This document shows positions 8,505-17,592 of a DNA stretch of 64,000 nucleotides, in pieces (position 1 is the first letter of the stretch; each line of letters opens with the position of its first letter). The notes under the pieces were generated by a model. The model worked only from the letters and a program-made list of their open reading frames with translations, did not search any database and was not told the origin of the DNA. A program made the position numbers and the translations under genes. This stretch comes from UBA5859 sp041940025 (GTDB taxonomy: Bacteria; Pseudomonadota; Gammaproteobacteria; UBA5859): contig JBGTSY010000003.1 in assembly GCA_041940025.1 (NCBI GenBank), positions 186,001 to 250,000 on the forward strand. Reading direction: 5' to 3'.

Positions 8505-10637
8505 TTAGGGCGTCACAGCCACATCTTCAACCAAATCGGGATCATCAATAATTAATGCCTGCCCGTTGGTGGCAATAAATGAGATCGCCTCGGTTTGCAT
8601 CTCAGTGGTGACTGCCGCCAACACACTGTCCACATTACCCTGTTCATCTAAAGGCGATAAAAATGAAGCATGGTTTCCTGCGAGGAAACGCGTCCATAAA
8701 TCCAATGGTACCCCTGGAGAAAGTATAGTCTCTCCCACTTGTGTCAGATCCAACAACAGAGCTAGGGGATCTGTTCCAGCTAGATATCCAGGCAGTGTGC
8801 CCGCCGGCGTGCCGGCTGGGGGATTGTCCGTCACTTGATTCGGAATGGTTTGATCTGGCAAAGAAGTGGCGCTGCCGATCACTTCAAACATCAATAACGG
8901 ATGATTCGCCGAGGCGCCGCCATTGATGGCATTGGTGAAGGCATAGTTGATGGGATCCACAGAATCCACAATCGCTTGAGCCGCATTAACGAAATCCTCG
9001 TATTCCGTCGTACCTTTCAGCAAACCCACGGCTGCTAACCCAGTTTCGATCTCCGGTCCAAAGGTGGCCGAACCATCCAACAATTTGGCGATTCCGCCTC
9101 CCGGCATACCCATCACCACTGTTTTCACGTCGGTGTTCGTGGTCAGTGCCGCCACGACACTCGCCACCATGGCACCTAGGGAGTGGCCGACAATATGGAT
9201 TTCGGAAGTATCAAAATCCGCACCGCCACCATCATAATCCATCGTCTCTAATGCTCGAATTAACCCTAATACATCACTCACAGCCTGGCGAAGATTATCC
9301 CGTGTGGTGAGCAGACTGCTGAGATTAATAAAATGTTCGCCGGAAGGATCGATCTCACCATCAGCACCTGCTGCGCCAGTAGCATTGTTTACCAAATCCA
9401 AATTGAAATGACGCTCATTCGCCGCATCGTACAAAGCATCACTGGTGTCGGTCACACCATGTAAGGGCAAATCTATGGCCACCGCAGCATAAGGTGTCGG
9501 TAACATGACCGCATTCTCAGCCAGCGCCAAGGAATCCCCTAATCCTTCGATATTGGAACGATTGCCAGTTATGGCATGGATAAAGACCACCACCGGCCAA
9601 CCGCCAGCCGGCTTACTGGCACCGTTGGGATCGGTGCCATTGGGAATAGAAGCTATCAATGGCACTGTGCGGGTTTCTGTGGCCACAGGCGTGGGATTCG
9701 CCACATCCGGCGGCACCCCATCACTATTTTGCCAAACGCTGGTTAACGGCAGAGTAGAAGCGTTATTATCCGCCGCAGTGTGATAATAAGGGAGATCCAG
9801 AGTGGCGGTATAAAGATCTGCATAGGCAAAAAACGCGGTATCTTCACCACTATCTACCCAATTCGCTGAAGTGGGCGCAGCGGCAGCCTCGTTAAGATCA
9901 TACACTTCCGTCAACACATCGTAGAGAGATTGAGTACGAAAGGTCCAGCTTAAAATTATCTCTTCTCTAATCGGGCCGTTAGCAAATGCTTCGGCTATAT
10001 TTTCTAATAAATTGGTTGTTTGTCTTAACGGCTCCAATGCTGCCAAATCCCCGGTTAAAACCTGAGAACCTTTAGTCAGAGCATAAGCAGATGAGGCGAT
10101 CATGTTATTCTCAGACTCATCCCTTAGACCGTTAGTGATGACGACCATATATCGAGCGCTGCTATTCAAAGGCCGCAGTGGGAAAATTAACACTGTACTA
10201 TTGGTTGCATCCGCAGGAGAAAGGGCGACGCGAAACTCCGTGCCCCCTACTAACTCCCGATCTTGTCCACTGCCGGTGAGCGCGTTGGTTATCTCAAATA
10301 CCCTAACAGTCACTCCCGCCTGTAAGGTAGCGCCATCTACCGGCGCAGAAAAACCGACAGAAAACGGCGCAACCGTTGAGAATCCATCCAACGTATTGAG
10401 ACCGAAGGTGGGATCGGCTGAATTACTGGGATCGCTAATGGGAATATTTAATTTACCGGACGCAGCGTCAATTAAAAGATCGTTCGGAAAAGGAATCACA
10501 TTTGCCGCAGGATCAAACAGTGGATAGGCCGCAGTGGATGATCCAATACTGTCTTGTAATCTTGTGTCCCCCTCTTCCACACAAGCAATCAACACTAAAG
10601 TCACTAAAAGCATACCAGCGCTTTGAATCATGCGCAT
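8505..10637 (-). CDS. VolA/Pla-1-type surface lipoprotein lipase (lysophospholipase)
   Basis: From the chosen ATG at 10637 the protein has 710 residues. An AAGGAGAAC ribosome-binding site lies just upstream, whereas the longer open frame would overlap fadL. It starts with a lipoprotein signal ending in LIAC (Cys19). A Pla-1/cef-type N-terminal domain follows (YPLFDPAANVIPFPNDLL). The alpha/beta-hydrolase core has VVVFIHAITGN for the oxyanion region and the nucleophile elbow GHSLGAM (Ser about 486). In Vibrio cholerae the family member VolA is a surface lysophospholipase that releases fatty acids for FadL import. The gene is directly downstream of fadL here too, 38 nt apart. Substrate is inferred. 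Confidence 0.82.
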   Translation of the reverse strand: MRMIQSAGMLLVTLVLIACVEEGDTRLQDSIGSSTAAYPLFDPAANVIPFPNDLLIDAASGKLNIPISDPSNSADPTFGLNTLDGFSTVAPFSVGFSAPVDGATLQAGVTVRVFEITNALTGSGQDRELVGGTEFRVALSPADATNSTVLIFPLRPLNSSARYMVVITNGLRDESENNMIASSAYALTKGSQVLTGDLAALEPLRQTTNLLENIAEAFANGPIREEIILSWTFRTQSLYDVLTEVYDLNEAAAAPTSANWVDSGEDTAFFAYADLYTATLDLPYYHTAADNNASTLPLTSVWQNSDGVPPDVANPTPVATETRTVPLIASIPNGTDPNGASKPAGGWPVVVFIHAITGNRSNIEGLGDSLALAENAVMLPTPYAAVAIDLPLHGVTDTSDALYDAANERHFNLDLVNNATGAAGADGEIDPSGEHFINLSSLLTTRDNLRQAVSDVLGLIRALETMDYDGGGADFDTSEIHIVGHSLGAMVASVVAALTTNTDVKTVVMGMPGGGIAKLLDGSATFGPEIETGLAAVGLLKGTTEYEDFVNAAQAIVDSVDPINYAFTNAINGGASANHPLLMFEVIGSATSLPDQTIPNQVTDNPPAGTPAGTLPGYLAGTDPLALLLDLTQVGETILSPGVPLDLWTRFLAGNHASFLSPLDEQGNVDSVLAAVTTEMQTEAISFIATNGQALIIDDPDLVEDVAVTP

Positions 10638-10675
10638 GGGGGTTCTCCTTCTATTTCGCATGCCAGTTATCATCT

Positions 10676-12037
10676 CTAAAACCAATATCTCAATTGTGCG
10701 CTGACAATGTCGGCAACAGATTCCACTTCTCCCACCAAGGTATGATTAATTGAAGGAGTGGTCGTTTCCAGAGTGTTATTAAACTTCTCATCTTCGATCA
10801 AAAGATGAGTATATCCAATATCTATTGTCGCCTTTTCCGATAAACGAACGCCTAGACCTGCACTCAACCAGGTTCTATCGCCATCAGGGACCCGAACAGT
10901 ACGTCTGATATCATTAGGAATGGGGCTAGGATCGAAAGCAATGCCCAATCGAACTTTCACATTCGATGTGCGTAACACAGACACACCTAGCGCATATCTA
11001 ACGGTATCATCCCACTCTTCGGTGACCACGGCATCGGGTTGAGCGGGGTTATCAAATGTGACTCTCAGTTCATCGAACCGGCTCCACTCCGTCCAACTGA
11101 CACTAAACATATAGGTCAGGCGATCGGTGCGGTTATAAATAGCACCAAAAGAAGCGTGTGCAGGCAAATCCACCTTAGCTTCGCCATTCCCGTTTGTAAA
11201 CGCACCAGACGCCGTCAGTAACTGTGCAGATGCAGGAACCAAAAACTCTGCATTGCCTTGCAATTCATGTTTAATGTTTGATCGATAAGAAAATCCATAA
11301 CGAATTTTTTCGTTGCGCTTGAATATAATACCGAAGTTACCGCCAAGAGAAGTGTCGTTGCCTTCCACAGTGACAAATCCATCGGTGGTTTGGGGCACGA
11401 CACCCAAGGCGCTGCATTGGACGGTGCCCACCGAGGCTGCACACACACCGCCCAAATCTACCGCATTGCTAAGTGTCACATCGATGCGCTGTACACTGAG
11501 GCCAAAACCCACCGACCAACGATCATTAATTTTGTATGCGAAATTGGGATTCAGGTTGATGGTTTGCAGGTTACTCTCTACGCCATGATAACGTCCGATC
11601 CAGTCATCATCATAATGCGTGGCCAAACCGAATGGCACATTCAATGCGATTCCGAATTTCCAGTTTTCCGCCAGATCCATGACGTAATAAAAATTTGGAA
11701 TCACTGCCTCTACTTCACCACCGCCATTTTCCAACCCACTTAAAGGTGCAGATGCAGGGGTGCGTGAGCCGGCGTCCGTATAGTCGAGATTGGGGAATAT
11801 AAAACTCATTCCGGCTTGGATCTGCCTCCCCTCCAATGCAATCATTCCTGCTGGATTTAAAAAGGTAGTTGACGCATCTTCAGCGATTGTCTCCGCCCCG
11901 GCAAATGCATTGCCCAACCCTGCCGCGCTGTGTTCTAAAATCTGATAACCAGACGCCCAAGCCGTGCTATTTTGCATAGCGAATGCCATGAAAAACAAAC
12001 TGCCTCCAAACTTTGACAGATGTCGTCGGTTATACAT
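10676..12037 (-). CDS. fadL: FadL-family outer-membrane long-chain fatty acid transporter
   Basis: A 453-residue outer-membrane beta-barrel. I chose the ATG at 12037, preceded by GGAGAA six bases upstream; the frame is open nine codons further. A signal peptide ends near STAWASG, and the mature N-terminus GYQILEHSAAGLGNAFAG followed by TTFLNPAGM is the FadL hatch-domain signature with its NPA motif. The protein ends in ...SAQLRYWF, a C-terminal aromatic beta-signal for BamA insertion. Upstream is a 209-nt gap to lnt that should hold the fadL-volA promoter. No FadR/PsrA operator could be assigned by eye. Confidence 0.93.
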   Translation of the reverse strand: MYNRRHLSKFGGSLFFMAFAMQNSTAWASGYQILEHSAAGLGNAFAGAETIAEDASTTFLNPAGMIALEGRQIQAGMSFIFPNLDYTDAGSRTPASAPLSGLENGGGEVEAVIPNFYYVMDLAENWKFGIALNVPFGLATHYDDDWIGRYHGVESNLQTINLNPNFAYKINDRWSVGFGLSVQRIDVTLSNAVDLGGVCAASVGTVQCSALGVVPQTTDGFVTVEGNDTSLGGNFGIIFKRNEKIRYGFSYRSNIKHELQGNAEFLVPASAQLLTASGAFTNGNGEAKVDLPAHASFGAIYNRTDRLTYMFSVSWTEWSRFDELRVTFDNPAQPDAVVTEEWDDTVRYALGVSVLRTSNVKVRLGIAFDPSPIPNDIRRTVRVPDGDRTWLSAGLGVRLSEKATIDIGYTHLLIEDEKFNNTLETTTPSINHTLVGEVESVADIVSAQLRYWF

Positions 12038-12246
12038 TATTTTTCTCCATGGATAATGACCCAACGGCTAGTTGCTGACCTATTTTATTCGTTTTGCCGC
12101 TGCACAATATATAAAAAGATTGTCACTTTAATCTAGATGGCCCTGTCTCGCAAATTATCGAAACGATTGATCCAAATTGAATTCTATTTAACCAAAACTT
12201 AAGCTTGCGAAGCAGTCGCATTTTTGACGCCTAATGGGACATTTTG

Positions 12247-13749
12247 TCAAATGTATTCTGATTTTTCATTTTCGGTACGATTTCTATTCATAATACAGAG
12301 TGACAGAGCGAATAGCACGATTGAGAACGCGAACCAGTCTCCCCACCTGGAATAGGGGGTCCCCCCCTCATAGGGTTGAATAAAGGTGTTGAGCACCACC
12401 GACTGAAATTGATCTGCTCGCGACCGTACTTGGCCTTTCGCGTCCACTACTGCAGTGATACCGTTGTTGGTTCCTCGTGCTAACTCTTTGCCTAATTCCA
12501 AAGCGCGATATCGTGCAATTTGTAGATGTTGATGGGGCCCAATACTGTCACCAAACCAAGTGTCGTTACTCACATTCAATATATAGTTCGCTTCTGATGC
12601 CTGTTTTTTCATTAATCGACCGAATGCGATCTCGTAACAGATACTGCCTAACAGATGATCATTGTCTAATTCGATGAGCGCAGATTGGTTTGTTCCCGGC
12701 AGTAAAGCTGAATAGGGTAAATTAAATAGATCAATTATCGGTCCCAACAAGCCCGCTAGAGGAATGGTCTCACCAAAGGGAACCAATTTTCTTTTATAAT
12801 AGAACTGATCTGTAGTGGGCACATGAATGCTATTGTAATAGGTATCTGCGTCGGCATCGTACACCAAGATCCCCAACACCCAGGTCGTTCCCTGAGCATG
12901 CATATTGGCGGCGTATTCCTCAATCATCTCTTCCGCCTCGTGATGCAGTACCGGTAAGGCAGCTTCCGGCCAAAGGATAATATCTCTGCCTTTGTGCGGT
13001 TCACTCAAGACTAAGAATTCATCGATGATCTGCTGTCGATAACTGGGTATCCACTTAATATTTTGCGGGATGTTTCCTTGCACCAAACTCATTGTACGCG
13101 GTTCTCCGTTAGGTGCCGTCCAGTGCACACTATTTAAGGGTGAGCCGACTGCCCAAATCACACCCATCCCTGCAACCAGTACTCTCCAATTGATGTGCGT
13201 CCATTGCCAAGTTGCCAACAGTGCCGCAGTGAATGCCCACAGCCAACTCATACCCAGTTCGCCCAGCAACGGCACCCAACCCGCAAGAGGGGTATCCACA
13301 CTAGCGTGGGCTAACACGAGCCATGGAAATCCAGTGAACAGTGTACCTCTCAAATATTCACTTAATGTCCAAATACTGGCGAATGCCAATGCGCCGACCC
13401 AGCGCGCGCGGGACTGAAACCATCTGTTTGTCACGTAGCAAGTTAACGCAGGATAGCTGCTCAGATAACACACCAACAATGCAGTCATGAAAAAAGCGAC
13501 GGGCGTGCCTAAGTGTCCGAAGCGGTGCATGCTGATGAACACCCAAGAAACGCCTAGTGCGAAATAGCCCAAGCCAAATAAGGCGCCAAAGCAGACACTC
13601 TGGCGCAAGGAGCTTTGAGTCGTTATTTTAAATAATACGCCTAAGGAAACGAGCGCTAGGGGCCAATAGTGGAAGGGTGCGAAAGCAAGGGGTAAGGAAA
13701 TACCGGCTAAAAAGGAGAGTGCGCCGTAAAACGCCGGGCTCAATTTCAT
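12247..13749 (-). CDS. lnt: Apolipoprotein N-acyltransferase Lnt
   Basis: A 500-residue inner-membrane enzyme that N-acylates the lipid-modified cysteine of lipoproteins using phospholipid as donor. The N-terminal half has several hydrophobic membrane spans. The periplasmic nitrilase-like domain contains the triad: Glu262 in ILWPEAALP, Lys321 in YYKRKLVPFGE and Cys371 in GSICYEIAFG. A final hydrophobic helix precedes the polar tail. It overlaps the corC end by 4 nt and closes the miaB-phoH-ybeY-corC-lnt cluster, a conserved gammaproteobacterial block. Confidence 0.97.
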   Translation of the reverse strand: MKLSPAFYGALSFLAGISLPLAFAPFHYWPLALVSLGVLFKITTQSSLRQSVCFGALFGLGYFALGVSWVFISMHRFGHLGTPVAFFMTALLVCYLSSYPALTCYVTNRWFQSRARWVGALAFASIWTLSEYLRGTLFTGFPWLVLAHASVDTPLAGWVPLLGELGMSWLWAFTAALLATWQWTHINWRVLVAGMGVIWAVGSPLNSVHWTAPNGEPRTMSLVQGNIPQNIKWIPSYRQQIIDEFLVLSEPHKGRDIILWPEAALPVLHHEAEEMIEEYAANMHAQGTTWVLGILVYDADADTYYNSIHVPTTDQFYYKRKLVPFGETIPLAGLLGPIIDLFNLPYSALLPGTNQSALIELDNDHLLGSICYEIAFGRLMKKQASEANYILNVSNDTWFGDSIGPHQHLQIARYRALELGKELARGTNNGITAVVDAKGQVRSRADQFQSVVLNTFIQPYEGGTPYSRWGDWFAFSIVLFALSLCIMNRNRTENEKSEYI

Positions 13750-14624
13750 GCGTCAATAGAAGTGCCTAGTCCTGGAATATCAGTGTTGGTAATATAGACA
13801 TTCAGCAGTTGAATACGTCGCTTGTCTGCTCTAATCACTTCAAATTCTATGTCCGAAAGCGTTAATTTTTCGCCTCTCTTGGGCATGTGACCAAAACCAT
13901 TGACGATGAGTCCACCCATGGTGTCGTAATCGTCATCACAAAACTCGCTACCAAAATATATATTGAAATCTTCGATAGGGGTTAAGCCTTTTACCCTGAA
14001 GGTATTGTCTGCATCCCGCTTAATATACTCTTCTTCTTCAATATCATATTCGTCGGTAATTTCCCCGACTATTTGCTCCAACACATCTTCAATGGTCACT
14101 AAGCCAGCCACACCACCATATTCATCCACCACGATGGCCATGTGATTTCTATTATTACGGAATTCAGTTAACAGCACGTTCAGGCGTTTCGACTCAGGTA
14201 CAAACACAGCCCTTCTCAACAGCTCTTTCATGTCGAACCTGGTGGCCGCATTTTCAATGTTGGTAAAGGCCAACAGATCTTTTGCCAGTAACAATCCTTC
14301 CACTTCGTCGCGACTATCGCCGATCACCGGGAAGCGCGAATGGGCAGACTCCACGACTACCGGCAGCACCTGTTCCAAGCTAGCATCGGCTTCTAGTACG
14401 ATCATCTGCGAGCGCGGTACCATTATGTCGCGAACGCGCATTTCCGACACCTGCAACACGCCCTCGATCATGGCTAAACCATTAGAATCGATCAGGTTTC
14501 GGTTTTCTGCCTCACGAAGTGTGCTGACTAATTGATCACGATTCTTAGGCTCCGCGGAAAAAGCTTGACTTAATCGCTCCAGAATCGATCGCCCAGGATT
14601 GCTGGCGGTTGCTCCGTCACTCAT
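13746..14624 (-). CDS. corC: CBS-domain transporter-associated protein CorC/YbeX
   Basis: A 292-residue soluble protein with a CBS pair, beginning at VRDIMVPRSQM (about 65-75) and including HMAIVVDEYGGVAGLVTIEDVLEQIVGEI. A CorC/HlyC C-terminal domain (MGGLIVNGFGHMPKRGEKL) follows. It lacks the membrane DUF21 domain, so it is the CorC/YbeX type linked to magnesium/cobalt efflux and, in E. coli, to ribosome metabolism. It sits between ybeY (8-nt overlap) and lnt (4-nt overlap). Confidence 0.94.
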   Translation of the reverse strand: MSDGATASNPGRSILERLSQAFSAEPKNRDQLVSTLREAENRNLIDSNGLAMIEGVLQVSEMRVRDIMVPRSQMIVLEADASLEQVLPVVVESAHSRFPVIGDSRDEVEGLLLAKDLLAFTNIENAATRFDMKELLRRAVFVPESKRLNVLLTEFRNNRNHMAIVVDEYGGVAGLVTIEDVLEQIVGEITDEYDIEEEEYIKRDADNTFRVKGLTPIEDFNIYFGSEFCDDDYDTMGGLIVNGFGHMPKRGEKLTLSDIEFEVIRADKRRIQLLNVYITNTDIPGLGTSIDA

Positions 14625-15099
14625 GTGATTTGGTGCTTGCCCCCTTTTGGTATGGATTGGCTATGCCTAATTCGCTTAATAGACTGATTTCAAGAGACTC
14701 CATCTGCGCCGCCTCAGCATCAGTCTCATGATCATACCCAATAAGATGCAGAATACCATGAATTACTAAATGGGCCCAATGATGGTTCTCCAGCTTACCC
14801 TGAGAGTCTGCTTCTTTTTTGACCAATGAACTGCAAATCACAATATCGCCTAGAAATCCTGGTGCAACCCCTGTGTCATCCTGATAACAGAAAGACAACA
14901 CATTTGTCGCTCCACTCTTACCGCGATATCGTTGATTTAAATCTGCGCTCTCTTGTTCGTCTACCCAACGAAAAGAGATTTCTGTGGCCGCTTTACGGTA
15001 GGGTATCACCCAGGCACTCCAGTGCGACAAGTGCGCAATTGACGGACCTTCAACGCCCTCCCCCTGAGAAAGATCGATCTTTAATTCGAGTTCACTCAC
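14617..15099 (-). CDS. ybeY: Endoribonuclease YbeY (16S rRNA maturation)
   Basis: The protein contains the metal-binding motif HGILHLIGYDH, with three histidines that coordinate zinc, and the NVLSFCYQ segment of the UPF0054/YbeY family. YbeY acts in 16S rRNA 3'-end processing and ribosome quality control. The frame is open to an ATG at 15162, but that would overlap phoH by 71 nt and give 181 residues. I chose the GTG at 15099, within the phoH stop region (GTGAGTGA), giving 160 residues, close to the E. coli 155. No strong ribosome-binding site decides this, so the start is provisional. Confidence 0.92.
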   Translation of the reverse strand: MSELELKIDLSQGEGVEGPSIAHLSHWSAWVIPYRKAATEISFRWVDEQESADLNQRYRGKSGATNVLSFCYQDDTGVAPGFLGDIVICSSLVKKEADSQGKLENHHWAHLVIHGILHLIGYDHETDAEAAQMESLEISLLSELGIANPYQKGASTKSHE

Positions 15100-16069
15100 C
15101 GGAGGTTTGTTGACGTTCGTAAGCTTCGATAATGCGTTGGATGAGCGGATGCCTGACCACATCTTCTGCTTTAAAAAAAGTAAAGGAGATCCCCGACACT
15201 TGACCGAGCACTTCCATCGCGTGCTTTAAACCCGACTGCTCCCCTTTTGGCAAATCGATTTGGGTGATATCACCGGTAATCACTGCGGTTGAACCAAAAC
15301 CAATACGAGTTAAAAACATTTTCATCTGCTCACGAGTGGTGTTTTGTGCCTCGTCTAAGATGACAAACGAATCATTTAAGGTGCGCCCCCTCATATATGC
15401 CAAGGGCGCGACTTCAATGACCTGTTTTTCCATCAATTTTGCCACCTGATCAAATCCGAGCATGTCGTATAACGCATCATAAAGGGGGCGTAAATAGGGG
15501 TCGACTTTCTGCGCCAAATCGCCTGGCAGAAATCCCAATCTTTCCCCGGCCTCTACCGCCGGGCGCACCAATTGAATGCGGCTCACCCGATCTTGCAACA
15601 AAGCATGGGCGGCGCAGGCCACTGCGAGATAGGTTTTGCCAGTGCCAGCCGGGCCGATGCCAAAGTTAATATCATTGTTTAATATGGCTTGCACGTATTG
15701 TGATTGATTGTGTCCGCGAGGCGAAATCATCCCCTTTGGCAAGGTAATGCTTTTTTTCTTGCGCTCATTTTCCGTAGACTGCTCTGAAGTGAGAGAGCTG
15801 GATTGAAGGAATAGATTCACGGTGGAGGCACTGATATCACTGTTCGCCGCTTCTCGATATAGCTCCTTCAATATGCGTTCAGCTGCATGTACTGCTTTTT
15901 GGCCGCCCAGGACCCGAAAACTGTTACCACGATTGTTGATTTCGACGCCGAGCCGCTGTTCGATTTGGCGAATATGCTGGTCAAACTGACCACATAGACT
16001 TGCCAACTGACGTTGGTTGACCGGCTCTAAGACAAAGTCAGCGGAATCTAAGGGCTTACTCAACCCCAA
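15092..16069 (-). CDS. ybeZ: PhoH-family ATPase (YbeZ)
   Basis: A 325-residue PhoH-like P-loop ATPase. The Walker A motif is GPAGTGKT at 139-146 and the Walker B region is SFVILDEAQN. The stretch RPAVEAGERLGFLPGDLAQKVDPYLRPLYD region is strongly conserved with E. coli YbeZ. The N-terminal KH-like part (FRVLGGQKAV) is also present. YbeZ partners with YbeY, and here the two genes overlap. The C-terminus is shorter than in E. coli, lacking the charged tail. Confidence 0.95.
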   Translation of the reverse strand: MGLSKPLDSADFVLEPVNQRQLASLCGQFDQHIRQIEQRLGVEINNRGNSFRVLGGQKAVHAAERILKELYREAANSDISASTVNLFLQSSSLTSEQSTENERKKKSITLPKGMISPRGHNQSQYVQAILNNDINFGIGPAGTGKTYLAVACAAHALLQDRVSRIQLVRPAVEAGERLGFLPGDLAQKVDPYLRPLYDALYDMLGFDQVAKLMEKQVIEVAPLAYMRGRTLNDSFVILDEAQNTTREQMKMFLTRIGFGSTAVITGDITQIDLPKGEQSGLKHAMEVLGQVSGISFTFFKAEDVVRHPLIQRIIEAYERQQTSGE

Positions 16070-16142
16070 CCCCTTTGCCGTGTGATAACCACCAAGCTAA
16101 TTGTAAGTTAGCTGGCTGAACTGCCAAGTTAATGGCTCCTCT

Positions 16143-17468
16143 TTATAAAACAACTTTACCTCTCAATGAGTTTGGCAATGCCTCTGTGATCATTATATCG
16201 ACCATCTCGCCGATGGAATCAGAAGGACAAGACATATTAACCACTCGATTGTTTTCTGTCCTGCCGCTCATCATAGTGGGATCTTTGCGGGAAGGACGCT
16301 CCACCAACACCGATTGCACCGTACCCACCATCTGTTTGCTTATTTTATCTGCATGTTGACGCAACCGCGACTGGAGCAATTCTAAACGACTTTTTTTCAC
16401 CTCCAAAGGTACGTCATCAAAAAAACTTGCTGCCGGGGTGCCAGGTCTGGGGCTATAGATGAAACTAAAGGAGGTATCAAACCCCACAGCCTCTACTAAT
16501 TTTAAGGTGTCATTGAAATCTGACTCAGATTCACCGGGGAAACCCACGATAAAATCGGATGATATCGATATTTCCGGTCGAGCCTCCCTTAATTTTCTGA
16601 TGATTCTCATATATTCCAGATTGGTGTGTCCTCGTTTCATCATCGCCAAAATTCTGTCGGAACCAGACTGAACCGGCAAGTGCACGTGATTGACTAATTT
16701 AGCCTCGCGAGAATAAAGCTCTATTAATCTATCATTAAATTCTATCGGGTGTGAGGTGGTATAGCGGATGCGTTCTAGATCCGGTATTGCGGCCACATAT
16801 TCAAGCAACAACGCGAAATCAACTATCTCCCCCTCATGAGTCAAACCACGATAGGCGTTAACATTTTGGCCTAAGAGTGTGACCTCTTTGACGCCCTGAG
16901 AGGCCAACTGTGCGATCTCGGCAATCACATCGTCCAATGGCCGACTCACCTCTTCACCACGGGTGTAGGGCACCACACAGAATGTGCAATACTTACTGCA
17001 CCCCTCCATAATCGAGACAAAGGCGGTCGCTCCTTCAGCACGTGGCTCAGGAAGATGATCAAATTTTTCAATTTCCGGGAAGCTGATATCCACCACTTTC
17101 TGGCGTTCTGTTAGAACCTTATCCACCATTTGTGGCAAGCGATGCAGGGTTTGTGGCCCAAATACAAGATCGACGATGGTCGCTCTTTTTTGCAGTGCTT
17201 CACCTTCCTGACTGGCAACACAGCCGCCCACTCCAATTATTAACTTTGGATTTTTGGTTTTCAGCGGACGCCAGCGTCCGATCTCAGAGAACACTTTATC
17301 TTGCGCTTTTTCTCGTATGGAGCAGGTATTGAGCAACAGTATATCCGCTGCCTCTGGATTATCGGTCACCACTGCTTGATGAGACGCAGCCAGCACATCC
17401 ACCATTTTTGCCGAATCATATTCATTCATCTGACATCCATGGGTTTTAATATAAAGTTTTAAGGGCAT
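16143..17468 (-). CDS. miaB: tRNA-2-methylthio-N6-isopentenyladenosine synthase MiaB
   Basis: A 441-residue radical-SAM methylthiotransferase that thiomethylates i6A37 in tRNA. The N-terminal UPF0004 domain supplies cluster ligands Cys12, Cys49 and Cys83. The radical-SAM CxxxCxxC is Cys157, Cys161 and Cys164 in EGCSKYCTFCVVPYTRG. The C-terminal TRAM domain, with ...VLVERPSRKDPTMMSGRTENNRVV, binds tRNA. Six conserved cysteines, the family length and the position upstream of phoH make this unambiguous. It is the first gene of the cluster, diverging from gor across 124 nt. Confidence 0.98.
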   Translation of the reverse strand: MPLKLYIKTHGCQMNEYDSAKMVDVLAASHQAVVTDNPEAADILLLNTCSIREKAQDKVFSEIGRWRPLKTKNPKLIIGVGGCVASQEGEALQKRATIVDLVFGPQTLHRLPQMVDKVLTERQKVVDISFPEIEKFDHLPEPRAEGATAFVSIMEGCSKYCTFCVVPYTRGEEVSRPLDDVIAEIAQLASQGVKEVTLLGQNVNAYRGLTHEGEIVDFALLLEYVAAIPDLERIRYTTSHPIEFNDRLIELYSREAKLVNHVHLPVQSGSDRILAMMKRGHTNLEYMRIIRKLREARPEISISSDFIVGFPGESESDFNDTLKLVEAVGFDTSFSFIYSPRPGTPAASFFDDVPLEVKKSRLELLQSRLRQHADKISKQMVGTVQSVLVERPSRKDPTMMSGRTENNRVVNMSCPSDSIGEMVDIMITEALPNSLRGKVVL

Positions 17469-17592
17469 CTCATACTCAAGGTAAAATCCGGGCGCGCTAT
17501 TTTAGCCGACTTTTTAAGGTGATTGAATGGGTACCAATGCTAACACCAAGCCTCTCATTTTATTGTAGAATCCTTGGTTTTATTGGTAGAGA

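Noticed and set aside
8505..8838. Plus-strand frames opposite the lipase gene
   Set aside because: Antisense shadows of a well-supported minus-strand gene.
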